Source: Firmicutes bacterium UBA1047
GTDB lineage: Bacteria > Bacillota > Clostridia > Tissierellales > Sedimentibacteraceae
Reading direction: 5' to 3'
Assembly (NCBI GenBank): GCA_002316585.1
Contig: DCDU01000235.1
Coordinates: forward strand, 1-5,677
DNA: 5,677 nucleotides
The position numbers were made by a program, and so were the translations under genes. Numbering within the stretch: the first letter of the stretch is position 1; each line of letters begins with the position of its first letter. Shown here piece by piece: positions 5,218-5,677 of this stretch. The notes under the pieces were generated by a model. It was not told the DNA's origin. It was given only the letters and a program-made list of their open reading frames with translations, and made no database searches.

Positions 5218-5677
5218 TATCCGATGTTAATGCATTCATAATTTGTCCGAAGATACTTTCGGGGCTTATTTCCCATTTTTTTATTATGTTTTTTGCTATG
5301 TCTTCGGAAGGCACATTTATGCTTAGATTAAAAATTGCGGTGCTGTTTTCCATAACTTGAAGAGATACAATATATTCATCGTCTTTTCTTTTGTAATAAT
5401 AACCGAATAATTCCCTCTGCTTTTTTATATGTTTTTTTATATGCAAAAAATTTTTTTCAACTTCCTTTACAAAATATTCGGGAAGTTTATCCCCGAACAT
5501 TTTCAGCGCAGCCTTGCCTGCTTCTGCAACTGAGTAATATTCATTTCCGTTATTTGACTTAAGCACTGTAAATTTTGCATCGCAAAGATCACTTAACAAC
5601 AGCTGCAAAGTAAAATAATCCATCATGTCATATTCTAATATATAATTGGTAATTTCAACATTTGTCAACGGCAAATC
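5207..5677 (-). CDS. DUF4364 family protein, N-terminus outside the window
   Basis: The frame is open to the window edge (first visible residues DLPLTNVEITNYI), so the true start lies beyond 5677; the TTG at 5674 is only an internal codon. The 156 visible residues fit the DUF4364 family, common in Clostridia and usually around 170-180 residues, so little is missing. The N-terminal part (LTNVEITNYILEY, YFTLQLLLSDLCDAKFTVLK, EYYSVAEAGKAALKMFGDKLPE) has the helix-helix-helix-wing look of a winged-helix DNA-binding domain with a PadR-like wing. The C-terminal half (YYYKRKDDEYIVSLQVMEN, LSINVPSEDIAKNIIKKWE) looks like a separate alpha/beta domain. A regulatory role is inference. The gene converges on the beta-propeller gene with overlapping stop ends and no clear terminator between them. 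Confidence 0.85.
   Translation of the reverse strand, partial: DLPLTNVEITNYILEYDMMDYFTLQLLLSDLCDAKFTVLKSNNGNEYYSVAEAGKAALKMFGDKLPEYFVKEVEKNFLHIKKHIKKQRELFGYYYKRKDDEYIVSLQVMENSTAIFNLSINVPSEDIAKNIIKKWEISPESIFGQIMNALTSDINE

Overview
The window is AT-rich and strongly Shine-Dalgarno driven (GGAGGTGA-type ribosome sites, two GTG starts). Its gene content (ThiI without a rhodanese domain, LysM protein, DUF4163/DUF3298 protein, DUF4364 protein, candidate sporulation promoters) fits a low-GC, anaerobic, endospore-forming Firmicute of the Clostridia/Tissierellia type. A Sedimentibacter-like genome is a guess that the sequence does not prove.

Layout. Bases 1-579 are the 3' half of thiI (tRNA 4-thiouridine synthase). 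A 45-residue membrane protein gene (696-833) follows, with its own candidate promoter and a clean Rho-independent terminator (842-868). Bases 871-960 hold a gene-free, structured block that may be a relic of a palindromic repeat. A good sigma-A-type promoter (986-1014), overlapped by a 20-bp dyad (1013-1032), drives serA (1046-2227). serA overlaps rnhA (2224-2667) by ATGA. After a long AT-rich inverted repeat that can pair with the ribosome site, a four-LysM protein follows (2740-3444) and ends at a second terminator (3462-3497). Next come a frameshifted DUF4163/DUF3298 gene (3544-4217) and a seven-bladed YVTN-type beta-propeller gene (4321-5217). The propeller gene meets a convergent DUF4364 gene (5207-5677, minus strand, cut by the window edge) tail to tail, with an 11-bp overlap.

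How it fits together. serA-rnhA is ordinary housekeeping (serine biosynthesis, RNA/DNA hybrid removal). The other plus-strand genes look like a loose sporulation set. Three of them (45-aa protein, DUF3298 protein, beta-propeller) are preceded by TCAC, exactly 16 bases, then CATANNNT, the layout of mother-cell sigma-K (or the related sigma-E) promoters. The LysM protein has no signal peptide and contains four LysM units each flanked by cysteines, as expected for a spore-envelope protein. I see no defence system, CRISPR array, phage or intact insertion sequence. The most notable items are the shared promoter layout, the T7 frameshift in an otherwise intact gene, and the Cys-LysM-Cys architecture.
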